Assembly: GCA_023228125.1 (NCBI GenBank)
Contig: JALOBT010000035.1
Span: forward strand, 1 to 27,533
Direction: 5' to 3'
Length of the DNA: 27,533 nucleotides
Origin: Candidatus Cloacimonadota bacterium
Lineage (GTDB): Bacteria > Cloacimonadota > Cloacimonadia > Cloacimonadales > Cloacimonadaceae
Part shown: one piece after another, positions 7,107-14,372 of the stretch
Numbering within the stretch: the stretch's first letter is position 1
Layout of the letters: each line of letters starts with the position of its first letter
Position numbers and translations under genes: made by a program
The notes under the pieces: model-generated
Database searches by the model: none
Told to the model about the DNA's origin: nothing
What the model saw: the letters and a program-made list of their open reading frames with translations, nothing else

Positions 7107-8391
7107 ACGCCTTCGAATCCTGTATATAGCCCACTATTTTCCACCCTTGGGCAGTTCGGCAGCTCTACGCAGCCTCAAAATGGTGAAGTATCTGGCGGAT
7201 TGTGGCATAGATTGCATAGTTCTCACTACCCAGCCCTGGGGGCTGCGGGATCCTAAGGATAAAGAGCTGAACCGGGAGATTCCGAAAGGGAGCATCATAC
7301 ACAGATATTGGACTCCGGAGATCACCTGGCTCTACAAAGCCTTGTGGGGCTTGAAGCTGCATAAACTGGTGGAGTGGATTTCCAAAAACCTGATGAGGCC
7401 TGATAATATCATCCTGGCTCGCCCCCTGGTCTGGAGAGCAGCAAAGAGGATCATGCGGACAGAGCCCAGGCCAGCTCTGGCTGTGATCAGCGCTGGGCCA
7501 TTTTCCTTGCTGACTCTGGGGCCAAAACTAAAGAAGAAGTATCGTCTGCCTTATATCTGCGATTGGCGGGATGAATGGACGAATAATCCTGAGCGCATTA
7601 ACCAGAACTATCCTCCCCGGGCGCAGGCCAGAGAACAGGCGCAAGAGGCTGTTATCCTGGCCCAGGCCTCAGGGATAGTTTATCTTACCCGGCTGATGAG
7701 AGACAATTTCCATGAAGTGCATCCTGAGCTCAGAGCTACTGCCTATAGAGTGATTCCCAATGGTTATGACGAAGCGGATTTCAGCGGATTTCAAGCGCTG
7801 GATCACAAATCAGGAAAGCTGAGAATCCTTTATACAGGCTCGTTTTACGATCGCAGACAGCCGGATAATCTGTGGCGGGCTCTGCGGGAGCTCATCGATG
7901 AGGGCGCGATAGATCAAAAGCAGATAGAGATCATCATCATGGGCAAAAACACCAGGGCCTTTGTATTTGGAGCCTTTAGGGACGATGAGCAGATCCAGGC
8001 TATAGTAAAGTTTCTGCCCTATGCGCCGCATCGGGAGAGCATCCAGCACATGCAATATGCCGATCTGCTCTTGATCTATATACCCTCAGGAGCCAATACC
8101 CAGTCCATACTCACCGGCAAGATCTTTGAATATCTGCGCACCGGGAAACCCATCCTCGCGCTGGCACCTTTGGACGGACTTGCTGCGGAGATTGTGAGGG
8201 AGGCGGGAACGGGATTTGTGGCGGATTATGCGGATATAGAGGGTATTAAGACTCAGATATTGAGGCTGTGGACGCTGTGGAGGGATGGTAAGCTGGGTGA
8301 GATCAAAGCGGATGCTGAATATGTCCGGCAGTTTGACCGCAAGCAGCAGGCAGGTGTTTTAGGAGGATTGATTGAGGAGGCCTTGGGCTGA
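7096..8391 (+). CDS. Glycosyltransferase, GT4/GT-B type
   Basis: The 431-residue product has a GT-B layout. An N-terminal acceptor domain starts RILYIAHYFPPLGSSAALRS, with the Pro-Pro-Gly-loop common in GT4 enzymes. A linker near residue 230 leads to a C-terminal Rossmann domain (LRILYTGSFYDRR), then a sugar-nucleotide binding region, KIFEYLRTGKPILALAPLDG, near residues 340-360, followed by the acidic segment preceding GTGFVADYAD. Donor and acceptor sugars are unknown. The start is GTG at 7096, supported by GGGAG seven nucleotides upstream and an 11-bp overlap with the flippase gene, implying coupled translation. The last codons and the TGA stop lie inside a dispersed hairpin repeat (8379-8414), so the C-terminus may have been set by repeat insertion. 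Confidence 0.85.
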   Translation: MAVERLRILYIAHYFPPLGSSAALRSLKMVKYLADCGIDCIVLTTQPWGLRDPKDKELNREIPKGSIIHRYWTPEITWLYKALWGLKLHKLVEWISKNLMRPDNIILARPLVWRAAKRIMRTEPRPALAVISAGPFSLLTLGPKLKKKYRLPYICDWRDEWTNNPERINQNYPPRAQAREQAQEAVILAQASGIVYLTRLMRDNFHEVHPELRATAYRVIPNGYDEADFSGFQALDHKSGKLRILYTGSFYDRRQPDNLWRALRELIDEGAIDQKQIEIIIMGKNTRAFVFGAFRDDEQIQAIVKFLPYAPHRESIQHMQYADLLLIYIPSGANTQSILTGKIFEYLRTGKPILALAPLDGLAAEIVREAGTGFVADYADIEGIKTQILRLWTLWRDGKLGEIKADAEYVRQFDRKQQAGVLGGLIEEALG

Positions 8392-8455
8392 ACGCCCGAA
8401 ACACATTCCGATGATCATTCATATGCAGGACTTGGGTTTTCGCCCAAAACCCCTA
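8379..8455. repeat. Dispersed hairpin repeat overlapping a stop codon
   Basis: GGCCTTGGGC-TGAAC-GCCCGAA is followed by ACACATTCCG, CATTCATATGCAGGAC and the hairpin TTGGG-TTTTCG-CCCAA with an AACCCCTA tail. The first part matches 4943-4978 and the second matches copies at about 8845-8895 and 8950-8993. The TGA at 8389-8391 that ends the glycosyltransferase is the loop of the first hairpin. Confidence 0.8.
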
Positions 8456-8595
8456 CACATACGCCGAGAGAAGCCGGATTGAACTACAAGGCCTTTCATA
8501 ATCCGTAGCGAAAATGTGTTTTCAGTCGAGTTAGATAGTGGTTAGATAGCAAATCCTATATGTATTTGATCCTTTCTCCCTCTTTCCAAGGCGTC

Positions 8596-8668
8596 GATCA
8601 TGTCTTTATCTAGCCTTAATCAAGCGTTAATAGTTAACGCTTGATTAAGGCTAGATAGACATGTGATC
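8596..8668. repeat. 73-bp near-perfect palindrome
   Basis: The inner arms (8608-8630 and 8634-8656) are 23-nt perfect reverse complements (CTAGCCTTAATCAAGCGTTAA) around a 3-nt TAG loop. Two further blocks, CATGTCT/AGACATG and GATC/GATC, extend the stem to about 34 bp with two 2-nt bulges. No T-run follows on either strand, so it is not a standard terminator. It could be a cruciform, a mobile-element end or an RNA hairpin. Confidence 0.9.
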
Positions 8669-8700
8669 AAGTGGCTCAAATGAGTAAGGAGGATTCAAGA

Positions 8701-8787
8701 ATGCTGGTTTATCCGGGGGGAAAAGACTCTCTTTGCCGCTCTTTGCCGCTTGAAGTCCAAAGTGCCGCTAAGCTTATGGTAAATTGA
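8701..8787 (+). CDS. Possible small ORF, 28 residues
   Basis: A 28-codon ATG frame starts 8 nt after AAGGAGG (8686-8692), a full-strength Shine-Dalgarno site. The peptide (start MLVYPGGKDSLCRSLPLE) matches nothing I recognise. It sits between two palindromes (8596-8668 and 8758-8807), the second overlapping its 3' end. An ORF this short may be fortuitous. Confidence 0.2.
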   Translation: MLVYPGGKDSLCRSLPLEVQSAAKLMVN

Positions 8788-8807
8788 TAGTTATCTTAGG
8801 CACTTTG
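8758..8807. repeat. Imperfect inverted repeat
   Basis: CAAAGTGCC-GC-TAAG (8758-8772) pairs with CTTAGGCACTTTG (8795-8807), a 13-bp stem with a 2-nt bulge and a 22-nt AT-rich loop. There is no terminal T-run. It is the second palindrome in this gene-free gap. Confidence 0.75.
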
Positions 8808-8820
8808 AACTCCAAGACTC

Positions 8821-8995
8821 GCACGATCCGCGCGATCTGTATTATATCATCATCATCATTCATATGCAGGACTTGGGTTTTCGCCCAAAACCCCTAGCTT
8901 TTTAATCCAACAAATCATCTCGATCCGCTTGATCTGAGTTCTATCATCATCATCATTCATAAGCAATATTTGGGTTTTCGCCCAAAACCCCTACG
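8821..8995. repeat. Two tandem copies of the TTGGG/CCCAA hairpin unit
   Basis: Copies at about 8821-8895 and 8927-8995 share CGATCCGC-GATCTG, a run of ATCATCATCATCATTCAT, the hairpin TTGGG-TTTTCG-CCCAA and AACCCCTA. A shorter copy lies at 8408-8455. The unit is about 70-75 bp. The function is unknown. Confidence 0.82.
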
Positions 8996-9005
8996 AATTT
9001 TACAC

Positions 9006-9030
9006 TTGACACAAATTCCGTCCCAAATAC
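9006..9030 (+). promoter_or_regulatory. Probable -35 element and promoter for tRNA-Lys
   Basis: TTGACA at 9006-9011 is a perfect -35 box, 37 nt before the tRNA. The -10 region is poor (AATACC or TACCGT at about 9026-9032). A second copy of the extended motif TTGACACAAA occurs at 25016-25025 ahead of another gene. Confidence 0.4.
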
Positions 9031-9047
9031 CGTGGTGCGCATAGTGT

Positions 9048-9123
9048 GCATCTTTAGCTCAGTTGGCAGAGCAACTGACTCTTAATCAGTGGGTCCGGGG
9101 TTCGAATCCCCGAAGATGTACCA
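9048..9123 (+). tRNA. tRNA-Lys (anticodon CTT)
   Basis: A 76-nt cloverleaf includes the encoded CCA. The acceptor stem is GCATCTT / AAGATGT (one G-U pair). The D-arm is AGCTCAGTTGGCAGAGCA. The anticodon arm is CTGA-CTCTTAA-TCAG, giving anticodon CTT. The T-arm is CGGGG-TTCGAAT-CCCCG, with discriminator A. It reads the AAG lysine codon. It stands alone in an otherwise gene-free gap. Confidence 0.97.
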
Positions 9124-9129
9124 GTTTTT

Positions 9130-9167
9130 AGCTTTGTCCGCCGGATATATTCCCCGCGGACAAAGCT
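9130..9167. repeat. 12-bp perfect hairpin after tRNA-Lys
   Basis: AGCTTTGTCCGC (9130-9141) and GCGGACAAAGCT (9156-9167) are perfect reverse complements around a 14-nt loop, starting 6 nt after the tRNA. T residues precede it but none follow, so it is at best an atypical terminator. It may instead act in 3' processing or factor-dependent termination. Confidence 0.6.
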
Positions 9168-9263
9168 CTATAATGTGTGCAGGAAGTCAGCTTCCATCCC
9201 CAGTCCGCGGTAATTTGCTCTTTGCTCCGCGTTAAATATGTGCTAAAGTGCGGATGTTTTTCG

Positions 9264-9292
9264 AAGCCGGCTTTAGCAGCGGGCTTTTTTTG
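9264..9292 (+). terminator. Possible terminator or attenuator upstream of metK
   Basis: GAAGCCGGC-TTTAGCA-GCGGGCTTTTTTT forms a 5+2 bp stem with one internal mismatch, followed by seven T residues. An alternative stem, TGCTAAAG (9241-9248) with CTTTAGCA (9271-9278), uses the loop of this hairpin and would exclude it. That is an attenuator-like arrangement about 150 nt before metK. It could also simply end the tRNA transcript. Confidence 0.5.
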
Positions 9293-9440
9293 TATCTGCT
9301 ATTTTCAGGGCAGAAACTGAAGTCCGGCGTGGCGCAAGGCAGAACTGCAGGCCAGGATCTGAGCAGCTATCCATAAATGCGGTTGCGGCAGACCAGAATG
9401 CACGCGCAGGGACTATAAACAGAACAAAGGAGAAAGACAA

Positions 9441-10598
9441 ATGACAGCATTACATGCCAAGCAAGCAGGGCAGAAACAGAGCTATATCTTCGCCTCCGAA
9501 TCCGTGTCTGAGGGGCATCCAGACAAGGTTTGCGATCAGATTTCCGATGCCATTCTGGACGCCTATTTGGACGTAGATCCAGCCAGCCGGGTAGCCTGCG
9601 AGTGTCTGGCTACTTTGGACCGGGTGATCTTATCCGGAGAGCTAAGATCTTCCCAGAGCATCGAGGTGGAGCCCATCGTGCAGAAGGTGATCCGGGATAT
9701 TGGTTACACAGACGCAAAGCTGGGTTTTGACGACAAATGCCAGATTCAGAACTATCTGCATAAGCAGTCCGCAGAGCTGTCTATCAACAAAGGTGCGGGG
9801 GATCAGGGCCTGATGTTTGGCTATGCCTGCAATCAGACCAAATCTCTGATGCCGGTTCCCATTGAGGTAGCGCAGCAGCTTTTGATTAACCTGGCCATTG
9901 CCAGAAAGAGCGGGAGCGTTCCCTGCCTTTTGCCGGATGCCAAGAGTCAGGTGAGTTTTCGCTTTGAAGGGCGTAAACCGCGGGCGGTAGAGAGCCTGGT
10001 AATTTCCACTCATCATCAGAACTTGTGCGAGCTTTCTTTTGCAGATTTCAAAGAGCTAATCACCCAGAAAGTGGTGTATCCCACCTTGACCCAGATGGGA
10101 GCAGAGCTGAGCTTTGACGATCGTGATCTGAAGATCCTGATCAATCCTCTGGGAGAATGGCATGAGGGCGGCCCGGGCTCCGATACAGGGCTCACCGGAC
10201 GCAAGATCATAGTGGATACCTATGGCGGTTGGGCGCAACATGGCGGCGGAGCATTTTCGGGAAAGGACCCCACAAAGGTGGATCGCAGCGCGGCTTATAT
10301 GGCGCGGCACATTGCCAAAAGTGTGGTAGGCAGCGGCCTGGCGGATGAATGCCTCATCCAATTCAGCTTTGTGATAGGGCAGGAAGAGCCGGAATCTGTG
10401 ATGGTGGAGACCTTTGGCAGCGGAAAAGTGCCGGATACTCAGATCGAAGAAATCATCAGAAAAGAATTTGACTTGACAGTATTGGGAATCATTGAATACC
10501 TTGGTCTTGATAGACCGATCTATCTGCCCACCGCGGCCTATGGTCATTTTGGACTGAATATGAAAGATGCCAGTTGGGAGCAGATCAAAAAACTTTAG
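9441..10598 (+). CDS. metK: S-adenosylmethionine synthetase (methionine adenosyltransferase)
   Basis: MetK joins ATP and L-methionine to make S-adenosylmethionine, releasing phosphate and pyrophosphate; it is a cytoplasmic tetramer needing Mg2+ and K+. The 385-residue product has the usual length. The N-terminal SESVSEGHPDKVCDQISDA motif (residues 19-37) contains the catalytic His (H26). The signature GAGDQG is at 118-123 and the P-loop-like GGGAFSGKDPTKVDRSAAY at 268-286. AAAGGAGAAAGACAA precedes the ATG. It is followed 16 bp later by kdsA and heads a long plus-strand gene run. The 270-bp leader has a possible attenuator hairpin, but I do not see the conserved core of a SAM-I riboswitch. Confidence 0.97.
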   Translation: MTALHAKQAGQKQSYIFASESVSEGHPDKVCDQISDAILDAYLDVDPASRVACECLATLDRVILSGELRSSQSIEVEPIVQKVIRDIGYTDAKLGFDDKCQIQNYLHKQSAELSINKGAGDQGLMFGYACNQTKSLMPVPIEVAQQLLINLAIARKSGSVPCLLPDAKSQVSFRFEGRKPRAVESLVISTHHQNLCELSFADFKELITQKVVYPTLTQMGAELSFDDRDLKILINPLGEWHEGGPGSDTGLTGRKIIVDTYGGWAQHGGGAFSGKDPTKVDRSAAYMARHIAKSVVGSGLADECLIQFSFVIGQEEPESVMVETFGSGKVPDTQIEEIIRKEFDLTVLGIIEYLGLDRPIYLPTAAYGHFGLNMKDASWEQIKKL

Positions 10599-10614
10599 CT
10601 AAGGATAAAGATAA

Positions 10615-11421
10615 ATGTCTCTGTATGAAAAGCTCAAAACCGCGCCTTATTTCTTCCTGATCGCGGGAACCTGTGTGATAGAGGAAGAAAGCATCATGTT
10701 TCACACGGCCGAATACCTGAAGAAGCTGTCTGTGGAGCTGGAGCTGCCTTTGGTCTTCAAATCCTCTTATACCAAGGCAAATCGCAGCAGCGGCAGCTCC
10801 TTCAGCGGGCCGGGACTGGAAAGAGGACTCTTGCTTTTGGAGCGGATCAAGCGGGAATTTGAGCTGCCCATCCTCAGCGATGTGCATGAGGTCTGCGAAG
10901 TGGGCCCGGCCGCAGAAGTCTGTGACATCCTGCAAATCCCGGCTTTTCTCAGCCGCCAGACCAATTTGATCCGGGCAGCAGCTTTGGCAGGCCGGATAGT
11001 CAATATCAAAAAGGGACAGTTTATGGCGCCGGAGGATATGGCCGCCGCCAGTGCCAAAGCCCGGGAAACCGGCAATGAGCAGATCCTGCTTACGGAGCGC
11101 GGCAGCAGCTTTGGTTATCACAACCTGGTGGTGGATTTCAGAGGCTTTGCGACAATGGCGGAGACGGGCTATCCAGTGGTCTATGATCTGACGCACTCTC
11201 TGCAAAGACCTGCCAGCGGCACTGTGACCGGCGGAAATCCGGAATTTGCCCCCCTCATGGCCAGAGCCGCCATGGCTACAGGCAAAGTTAAGGGGCTCTT
11301 CATAGAATGCCATCCCGAGCCCAAAAAAGCCAAAAGCGATGCGAGCACGATGCTGCCCCTCTCTGAACTCAGAGAGTTATTGAAACCTGTAATCCAAATC
11401 ATGAGACAAATGGGAGGATGA
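10615..11421 (+). CDS. kdsA: 3-deoxy-8-phosphooctulonate (Kdo-8-P) synthase
   Basis: KdsA condenses phosphoenolpyruvate with arabinose 5-phosphate to Kdo-8-phosphate, the first committed step of Kdo synthesis for lipid A-core. The 268-residue product has the family TIM-barrel motifs: KANRSS (53-58), SDVHE, QIPAFLSRQTNL, KKGQFMAPEDM, LLTERGSSFGYHNLVVD, DLTHSLQRP and GLFIECHPEP. The N-terminal Cys in IAGTCVIEEES suggests the metal-dependent class, which uses a Cys there where the E. coli-type class has Asn. Two oddities: the usual AGPCV is AGTCV, and the usual R in S-F/Y-R-GPG is Ser (SFSGPG). Neither removes a well-known catalytic residue. The stop lies one base before the kdsC start, so the two are co-translated. 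Confidence 0.95.
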   Translation: MSLYEKLKTAPYFFLIAGTCVIEEESIMFHTAEYLKKLSVELELPLVFKSSYTKANRSSGSSFSGPGLERGLLLLERIKREFELPILSDVHEVCEVGPAAEVCDILQIPAFLSRQTNLIRAAALAGRIVNIKKGQFMAPEDMAAASAKARETGNEQILLTERGSSFGYHNLVVDFRGFATMAETGYPVVYDLTHSLQRPASGTVTGGNPEFAPLMARAAMATGKVKGLFIECHPEPKKAKSDASTMLPLSELRELLKPVIQIMRQMGG

Positions 11422-11422
11422 A

Positions 11423-11977
11423 ATGGCGAATTACCTGATAAAACCCAATAAATGCCCCGTAACCTGGGATAGAATCAAGCTGCTGATATTTGATTGTGAT
11501 GGCGTGCTCACAGACGGACGCATCATCTATGGCGATGGCAGACAGGATATGAAGAACTTTGATGCCACAGACGGTATGGGCATGATGCTGCTGAGGCAGA
11601 TCGAGCTGCCGGTGGCGGTGGTGACAGGAAGGACTTCTGAGGCTTTGGCTCTGCGCTGCCAGGACCTGAAAATAGAATATTTGTATCAAGGCATCTCCCG
11701 CAAACTGGAATGTGTGAACAAGCTGCTGGAAGAGCTGGGCCTGGAATTTGAGAACGTGGTCTATATGGGGGACGATTGGAATGATATCCCCTGCCTGCGC
11801 AGAGTCGCTTTCTCGGCAGCACCAGCCGGCGCTCACGAAGACATTCAGAAACAGGTGGATATGGTGACAAAACACTACGGCGGAAGAGGTGCGGCACGGG
11901 AATTGATCGATTATGTGCTCACCAAAAAAGGCGTGTATGAACGCGCTATCAAATCATATATTAAGAGTGTGACCTAA
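11423..11977 (+). CDS. kdsC: Kdo-8-phosphate phosphatase (HAD family)
   Basis: KdsC dephosphorylates Kdo-8-phosphate to Kdo, the step after KdsA. The 184-residue product is a cap-less HAD phosphatase. Motif I is LLIFDCDGVLTDG, with nucleophile D24 and D26. Motif II lies in VAVVTGRTSE, the conserved Lys is in ISRKLECVNKLL, and motif III is MGDDWNDIPCL. The C-terminal GGRGAARELIDYVL is typical of KdsC, where the tail closes over the active site of the tetramer. The ATG is 1 nt after the kdsA stop and preceded by GGGAGGATGAA. The adjacent kdsA and the downstream lpt genes confirm the LPS context. Confidence 0.95.
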   Translation: MANYLIKPNKCPVTWDRIKLLIFDCDGVLTDGRIIYGDGRQDMKNFDATDGMGMMLLRQIELPVAVVTGRTSEALALRCQDLKIEYLYQGISRKLECVNKLLEELGLEFENVVYMGDDWNDIPCLRRVAFSAAPAGAHEDIQKQVDMVTKHYGGRGAARELIDYVLTKKGVYERAIKSYIKSVT

Positions 11978-11988
11978 AGGGGACATGC

Positions 11989-12537
11989 TTGAACTATAGG
12001 ACACTATCCATCCTGATCTGCCTTGCGCTGCTAATGCTTGCGGCTTGCTCACAGGATGCTCTGGTTCAGGATACTGAGGCTTTGGCACAGGGTCTTCCAG
12101 AAGAAAACGCCATTAAGGTGCGCATGGTGGAGTATCGTGACGACAGGATAGATTACATCATTGAAGCGGCAGCAATGGATCGCTTTACGGATCGCCGCAT
12201 GGTTTACGGTTATGATGTGACCCTTAGTTCTTACGACCGCCAGGCTCAGATCAGCACTGTGATCAAGGCCGATACCACCATCGTGGATGATGCCAGAAAC
12301 ATCATCTTTGCGAATGGAAACGTGGTCTTTGAGAGTGGTGACGGCAAGATTCGCACTCAGAAAATGATCTGGGAGCGTAATCTGGATGAGATCATCGCGC
12401 CTGGTTCTGTGGTTCTGATCCGCGCTGGCGATGTCCTGAAGGGGACGAATCTGCGCACAAATGCTAAATTGAGTTTTGCTGAGCTGGATGTGGTTTCTGG
12501 CGAAGGCTATGTGGATGAAAAGACTTTTTCTTGGTAG
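11989..12537 (+). CDS. lptC: LPS export periplasmic protein LptC-like, probable lipoprotein
   Basis: LptC anchors to the inner membrane and passes LPS from the LptBFG extractor to LptA. The 182-residue product begins with a signal sequence ending LLMLAAC (lipobox, Cys20), so here it is predicted to be a lipoprotein; E. coli LptC keeps an uncleaved helix instead. The remainder is beta-rich, with repeated motifs such as ADTTIVDDARNIIFANGNVVF matching the LptC/OstA-type jellyroll. The start is TTG at 11989, preceded by AAAGGGG; the nearby ATG in another frame stops at once. It lies 11 bp after kdsC and overlaps the lptA-like gene. Sequence identity within this family is low, so the name relies on fold pattern and gene order. 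Confidence 0.82.
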   Translation: MNYRTLSILICLALLMLAACSQDALVQDTEALAQGLPEENAIKVRMVEYRDDRIDYIIEAAAMDRFTDRRMVYGYDVTLSSYDRQAQISTVIKADTTIVDDARNIIFANGNVVFESGDGKIRTQKMIWERNLDEIIAPGSVVLIRAGDVLKGTNLRTNAKLSFAELDVVSGEGYVDEKTFSW

Positions 12538-13591
12538 CCTGATCCTGCTTTGGGCGGTGCTGGCTCTGGCTCAGGATGCAGAGCGCTTCCGGCTCATCCA
12601 CGCGGATAAACTCTTTATGAGCAATCAGGACAGCGGGCAGATCTTGCAGCTCAATGGCAATGTGCATTTCTTCTATGGTGACACCGAGTTTAAGAGCGAC
12701 CGGGCTTTGATCCTGGATACGCAGAAGATTGCCCGGCTGAGCGGGAGGGTGGTGGTAGAGAACGACACTCTGCACTTGGTGGCAGATTCTCTGGCCTATT
12801 ACCGCATTCCCCAGGTGCTGAATCTGGGCGGGAAAGTGAGATTTACCCAGAAAACCAAAGCAGGATTCACCCGCTGGATGCAGGGGGATCATGGCATTTA
12901 TGATCAAAGTAAAGATACCTTTGCCGTCTTTGGCAGGGTGAAGGCCTATGATGAGCAGGAAAATGGCTTTGCCCAATGCGGATACGGCTTTTGGGATCGC
13001 GGCCAGGGCTATGCCTATCTGATCGAGGAGCCACATGTCACTGCCGGCACCACAGATACGCTCTTTATCAGTGCCGATAAGATGGAGTTTTATGATGAGG
13101 AGCGCAAGCTCATCGCTACCTTCAATGTGCGTGCCCAGAGCCGGGATTACCTGGCTACCAGCGACTTCCTGATCTATTTTGCGGAGCAGGAAAAGGCGGT
13201 GTTCATCGGAGAGCCCAAGTTCGAAAACGCTTTTGCCACAGCCTCAGCAGAGGAGTTTCAGCTCTTCTTTGAGGAAAGGGAGCTGAAGCAGGTGGTTTTG
13301 GTGGATTCCTGTGTGGTGCATTTTGCCCAGGAGGAAGAAGCGGAAAAGCTAAATTGGGTGCGCGCCAGAAACATCAAACTGAACTTTGTAGAGGGAAACA
13401 TGCAGGATTTTGAGGCTGAGGCCCAGATCTCTTACTACTTTTTGCAGGAAGAAAAAGCCAAGCAGGACTTTTTTATCAATGCCGCCAGCGGGGATCGTCT
13501 GAGAGCTAAGTTTGACATAGACAACAAGCTAAAGCTGATGGATATGGGCGGCAGCATCAAGGGGCGCTACATCTTTAAGAATGATTCTTGA
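12515..13591 (+). CDS. lptA: LptA/OstA-family periplasmic protein
   Basis: The 358-residue product has a clear signal peptide (MKRLFLGSLILLWAVLALAQ) when started at the ATG at 12515. An upstream in-frame start would place charged junk before it. Successive OstA-like beta repeats follow: KLFMSNQD-LQLNGNVHFFYGDTEFKSDRA, then RLSGRVVVENDTLHLVADSL and LNLGGKVRFTQK. This resembles LptA or the periplasmic N-domain of LptD, which bridge LPS across the periplasm. It is about twice the usual length of E. coli LptA (185 residues), with several extra OstA-like repeats (ADKMEFYDEERKLIATF, then NFVEGNMQDFEAEAQI). It may therefore be an extended bridge or a two-domain member. It overlaps lptC by 23 bp and ends just before lptB. 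Confidence 0.82.
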   Translation: MKRLFLGSLILLWAVLALAQDAERFRLIHADKLFMSNQDSGQILQLNGNVHFFYGDTEFKSDRALILDTQKIARLSGRVVVENDTLHLVADSLAYYRIPQVLNLGGKVRFTQKTKAGFTRWMQGDHGIYDQSKDTFAVFGRVKAYDEQENGFAQCGYGFWDRGQGYAYLIEEPHVTAGTTDTLFISADKMEFYDEERKLIATFNVRAQSRDYLATSDFLIYFAEQEKAVFIGEPKFENAFATASAEEFQLFFEERELKQVVLVDSCVVHFAQEEEAEKLNWVRARNIKLNFVEGNMQDFEAEAQISYYFLQEEKAKQDFFINAASGDRLRAKFDIDNKLKLMDMGGSIKGRYIFKNDS

Positions 13592-13623
13592 CAGAAAAGC
13601 TATCACCATTTAGTTTATCATTT

Positions 13624-14372
13624 ATGGAATTACATAAAATCAAAGCGCAGAATCTCGTAAAAATATACGGCAAGCGAACCGTGGTCAACGATCTCAGCCT
13701 GGAGATAAATCAGGGTGAGGTGGTGGGCATCCTGGGCCCCAATGGCGCTGGGAAAACCACTACTTTTTATATGATCATCGGTCTGGCTAAGCCCAATAAA
13801 GGCAAGGTCTTTCTGGATGATGTCGAAATCACCAGAAAGCCTATGTTCAAGCGCGCCCGCATGGGCATGGGCTATCTGGCTCAGGCTCCTTCCATCTTTG
13901 CAAAATTGAGCGTGGAAGATAATGTCCTGGCGATCCTGGAAACCCTAAAATTCCCCGCAAAGAGCAGAAAAAGAGGCTGCACGAGGCCCTGGATGAGCTG
14001 AACCTGAGCAAGCTGGCCAAACAAAAAGCCTATACCCTCTCTGGAGGCGAGCGGCGCAAGCTGGAAATCACCCGCGCTTTGGTCACCAGCCCTACCTTTA
14101 TCTTTATGGATGAACCCTTTGCAGGAGTGGATCCCATCACGGTGGCAGACATTCAGGATATCATCGGAAAGCTGCGTGATAAGAACATTGGAGTCATGAT
14201 TACAGATCATAGTGTAGTTGAGACTTTGAAAATCGTGAATCGTGCTTATATTATCTACGAAGGTAAGATTATCGTTCACGGATCTTCTCTGGAGCTGATC
14301 AACGATGAGAATGCCAAAAAACTGTATTTAGGAGAGAGGTTCAACATGAGCCCTTTTGAGCAAAGACTATGA
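13624..14372 (+). CDS. lptB: LPS export ABC transporter ATPase LptB, with apparent 1-nt frameshift
   Basis: LptB is the cytoplasmic ATPase that drives LPS extraction by LptFG. The conceptual product (about 249 residues) has Walker A GPNGAGKTTT, a Q-loop in GMGYLAQAPSIF, signature LSGGERRK, Walker B FIFMDEPFAGVDP and switch His in MITDHSVVETL. The reading frame is broken, however. The first part runs in one frame to about 13956, then family homology continues in the frame one base back (RKEQKKRLHEALDELNLSKL). One missing C in the CCCC run at 13953-13956 would explain it. The first frame alone stops at 14001. The start ATG at 13624 fits the family N-terminus; a TTG at 13588 would add 12 residues. 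It overlaps rpoN by ATGA. An essential gene is unlikely to be broken, so a sequence error is the simplest reading. Confidence 0.88.

Noticed and set aside
9168..9440. SAM-I riboswitch before metK
   Set aside because: The conserved core and kink-turn sequences of SAM-I are not seen; only a generic hairpin and alternative stem are present.
13588..13623. TTG start for lptB and a TTGACA-N17-TAGTTT promoter
   Set aside because: The ATG at 13624 matches the family N-terminus; the promoter-like box lies inside an operon and its -10 is weak.
13950..13960. Programmed -1 frameshift in lptB
   Set aside because: There is no proper slippery heptamer; the P-site tRNA would re-pair poorly. A missing C is simpler.
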